In this document: positions 5,997 through 7,365 of the stretch, piece by piece
Layout of the letters: every line of letters starts with the position of its first letter
How positions within the stretch are numbered: position 1 is the first letter of the stretch
From: an uncultured Blautia sp.
Lineage (GTDB): Bacteria; Bacillota; Clostridia; Lachnospirales; Lachnospiraceae
NCBI GenBank assembly: GCA_900539145.1
Contig: UQAX01000069.1
Coordinates: forward strand, 1 to 7,365
Reading direction: 5' to 3'
Length of the DNA: 7,365 nt
Notes under the pieces: generated by a model
Databases searched by the model: none
Seen by the model: only the letters and a program-made list of their open reading frames with translations
Told to the model about the DNA's origin: nothing
Position numbers and translations under genes: made by a program

Positions 5997-6727
5997 TTAA
6001 CAACCTCCTTTCTGCGCCGGATCAACCAGAGAATCAGCCAGATCAAGCAGACTGGGAATGAGAACAAACCCAAAATAAAAAGTCCGGCTCCAACTGACCC
6101 GAGTATTGAGTCCCCGGTGGCTATATTGCTGATGATTCCGAACAGTGCCAGACCAAAGCTGAAAGAGAGCCAGCAAAAGAAAGCATATTTACTCTCTTTG
6201 GCGTTTGCGGGTACTCTTGATTCTCCCTTTTTGTTTCCAAGCTGGGTTTTTAGCTGTTCGCTTAGAAGTCGTTCCTGCTCCTCTAATTTGGTGTCTCCGA
6301 TCGCCCTTGCGTAATCTTCACGAAGCAGGTGATACCCCAGTTTATCCTGCGTATTTTTTGCTCGATGCAAAAACTGCTCCAAAGTTTCTTCCGCTTCTGT
6401 CCAGCGCTGTTGTTCCAGCAGAGCGGAGAACCAGTTCGCTGTAATGATATTTTTGGAATGTTTGCTGAATGCCCAGGGACGCCAGCGATCCAATCCCTGT
6501 TTCAAATTCTCAAGATTATGGTCGCTTTGATACGCCACCACATAGGGGTTCAATTTCTTTGCTAGCCAGCGTTCATATTTGCAATATGCGAAAAAGCATA
6601 GAGCCAGCAGCACAAGGAACACTACAACAGCAATCCACATAGTCTCGTAAGAAAAAAAGTGATCATAAATCAAGCACGCAGCTCCGGAGAGAGCCGCAAT
6701 GCTGAAAATTGGCCATGGATTTCTCAT
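5993..6727 (-). CDS. Membrane protein with TPR-like cytosolic middle, first gene of the leftward cluster
   Basis: A 244-aa protein of unknown function. Numbered from the start chosen here, two helices lie at about 6-20 and 29-49. A charged region (50-180) follows, of which 93-160 reads as helix pairs like TPR repeats (ANWFSALLEQQRWTEAEETL, then YHLLREDYARAIGD). Two more helices lie at about 182-200 and 207-236, with a basic end (RRRKEVVK). Both ends should be cytosolic. The frame stays open to an ATG at 6832, adding 35 residues, but that ATG has no ribosome binding site and lies upstream of a strong predicted promoter. The ATG at 6727 has GGAG 11 nt upstream and gives a normal membrane-protein N-terminus. 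If a promoter exists further upstream, the 279-aa form (5993-6832) is possible. The gene ends in a 4-bp overlap with the next. Confidence 0.75.
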   Translation of the reverse strand: MRNPWPIFSIAALSGAACLIYDHFFSYETMWIAVVVFLVLLALCFFAYCKYERWLAKKLNPYVVAYQSDHNLENLKQGLDRWRPWAFSKHSKNIITANWFSALLEQQRWTEAEETLEQFLHRAKNTQDKLGYHLLREDYARAIGDTKLEEQERLLSEQLKTQLGNKKGESRVPANAKESKYAFFCWLSFSFGLALFGIISNIATGDSILGSVGAGLFILGLFSFPVCLIWLILWLIRRRKEVVK

Positions 6728-6738
6728 AATAGCAATAT

Positions 6739-6742
6739 CTCC
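6739..6742 (-). promoter_or_regulatory. Ribosome binding site that decides the start at 6727
   Basis: GGAG on the minus strand, 11 nt before the ATG at 6727. It is somewhat far but is the only Shine-Dalgarno match before any in-frame ATG of this gene; the ATG at 6832 is preceded by an A-rich stretch without one. Confidence 0.45.
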
Positions 6743-6793
6743 AATCATCTGTTTGAATAAAGATTCCGATATGGTCAAATTGTCATATCTATG

Positions 6794-6829
6794 TACAAAC
6801 ATTATAGCATTTGCATGATCTTTCGTCAT
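6794..6829 (-). promoter_or_regulatory. Probable sigma-A promoter of the leftward cluster
   Basis: On the minus strand, ATGACG (6829-6824, 4 of 6 to TTGACA) is followed after exactly 17 nt by TATAAT (6806-6801), a perfect -10 box. A TGC directly before it makes a complete extended -10 (TGnTATAAT). Transcription would begin near 6794. The mRNA would then carry a leader of about 66 nt before the ATG at 6727, and would exclude the ATG at 6832. Confidence 0.6.
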
Positions 6830-6832
6830 CAT

Positions 6833-7105
6833 TTTTCTGCTGTACGGCTAGGAATTTAGTTGTAAATAAATTATGAATAAATATAGCTAAAAACTATTTT
6901 CGTTCTTTCTTAGATTGTACTACTAATCAGAGTGGAGATAAAACTGGATAAGTTCTTATTTTGCATCTTATAACAAAAATATTTTGATAAAGTTTCGTTT
7001 GAAGCGCCTGTTTTTTTGCTCTTTTTGTCAGAGTTAATAGAAGGACAAGTTTTCCCCCTTCAACAGCACTTTGACAATTTTATAGACAGCATAACAGGTA
7101 CATAA
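6833..7105. other. AT-rich intergenic region without a supported gene
   Basis: The region has many stop codons in all frames and several A/T runs. One rightward frame is open from after a stop at about 6973 to a stop at 7105 (42 codons; reads like a C-terminus ending FDNFIDSITGT) but has no ATG and no ribosome binding site. It is either a gene remnant or chance. A TTGACA at 7071-7076 lacks a matching -10 box. No clear terminator was found. Confidence 0.5.
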
Positions 7106-7365
7106 CCCGTGTACGAGCGAGTGTGGAACGCCGCGAAGATAGAGCAGCCAGGGAGGTGATGAGCAAAGCTGCTTTGGAGCGATCTACGATTCCACAAAAC
7201 GGATGGTGGCAGATCCGGTGCGAGGACTGCACGGGGGCTTAAAGATACTTCCTCACGGCCTCCTAAAGACTTGGGGGGAACCCTGCGGCGCACGAGTAAA
7301 ACGACGCTGCGGAGTTATGACAACCGCGCCAGCGGAGACCTGCTATGTTCCCATCGTCAGGGTTG
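7106..7365 (+). ncRNA. Structured GC-rich RNA, possible 5' part of a group II intron (runs off the window)
   Basis: Composition changes sharply from AT-rich to GC-rich at about 7106, next to a GTGTACG (7109) and a GTGTG (7121), either of which could be a GUGYG-type intron 5' end. Nested stems fold as plus-strand RNA: 7122-7128/7190-7196, 7137-7140/7182-7185, 7141-7148/7168-7175 (one G-U), 7200-7204/7213-7217, 7218-7221/7229-7232. A 7-bp stem 7279-7285/7358-7364 encloses 7286-7290/7305-7309 (one G-U) and 7324-7327/7332-7335. Rightward ORFs here are all very short. This suits domain I of a group II intron, with a maturase gene expected beyond the window. Domains V and VI, which would prove it, are not inside. 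Other large structured RNAs are possible. Confidence 0.4.

Noticed and set aside
7071..7100. Rightward promoter starting at TTGACA
   Set aside because: No acceptable -10 box at 16-18 nt spacing.
7060..7293. Minus-strand 77-codon ORF at the right edge
   Set aside because: It runs antisense to strongly folded GC-rich RNA, lacks a ribosome binding site and has a composition typical of chance frames.
1..7365. CRISPR array, tRNA, rRNA or insertion sequence
   Set aside because: No regularly spaced direct repeats, no tRNA-like cloverleaf and no transposase frame were seen.

Overview
The window looks like accessory DNA from a gut-type Bacillota (Clostridia: Oscillospirales or Lachnospirales). This rests on strong AGGAGG ribosome binding sites, Gram-positive style lipoproteins, moderate GC with abrupt local shifts, and the protein families present. 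A short sigma-70 region 4 protein of the kind carried by Tn916-like conjugative elements, and a GC-rich structured tract at the right edge, suggest a mobile-element setting. No integrase, relaxase or conjugation gene is inside the window, so that setting is inferred.

Layout. Positions 1-47 hold a rightward terminator for a gene that ended upstream. Positions 104-211 hold an unannotated 35-codon ORF with a good ribosome binding site, closed by a second terminator (239-274). A rightward sigma-factor-like gene follows (377-790) with a weaker hairpin behind it (806-847). From there to 6832 everything reads leftward: eight genes ending at a long hairpin terminator (about 871-972) that converges on the sigma gene. 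Positions 6833-7105 are AT-rich and without a convincing gene. From about 7106 to the right edge the DNA turns GC-rich and folds well as plus-strand RNA, without an ORF of plausible length. It may be the 5' part of a group II intron.

In transcription order the leftward cluster encodes: a four-helix membrane protein with a TPR-like cytosolic middle; a polytopic membrane protein coupled to it by an ATGA overlap; a 370-aa lipoprotein; a protein with a PH-like beta segment; an Imm33 (formerly DUF2185) immunity-type protein; a six-helix membrane protein with a basic tail; a 181-aa lipoprotein; and a DUF6572-like protein. A promoter with a perfect extended -10 lies just upstream of the most likely start of the first gene.

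The cluster is mostly envelope proteins and small cytosolic proteins, at least one of an immunity family, and has no toxin, nuclease, secretion or regulatory gene. The reading I favour is an orphan immunity or envelope-defence cargo island carried by a mobile element. Direct sequence evidence for that role is limited to the Imm33 gene and, less surely, the DUF6572-like gene; the other six are of unknown function.
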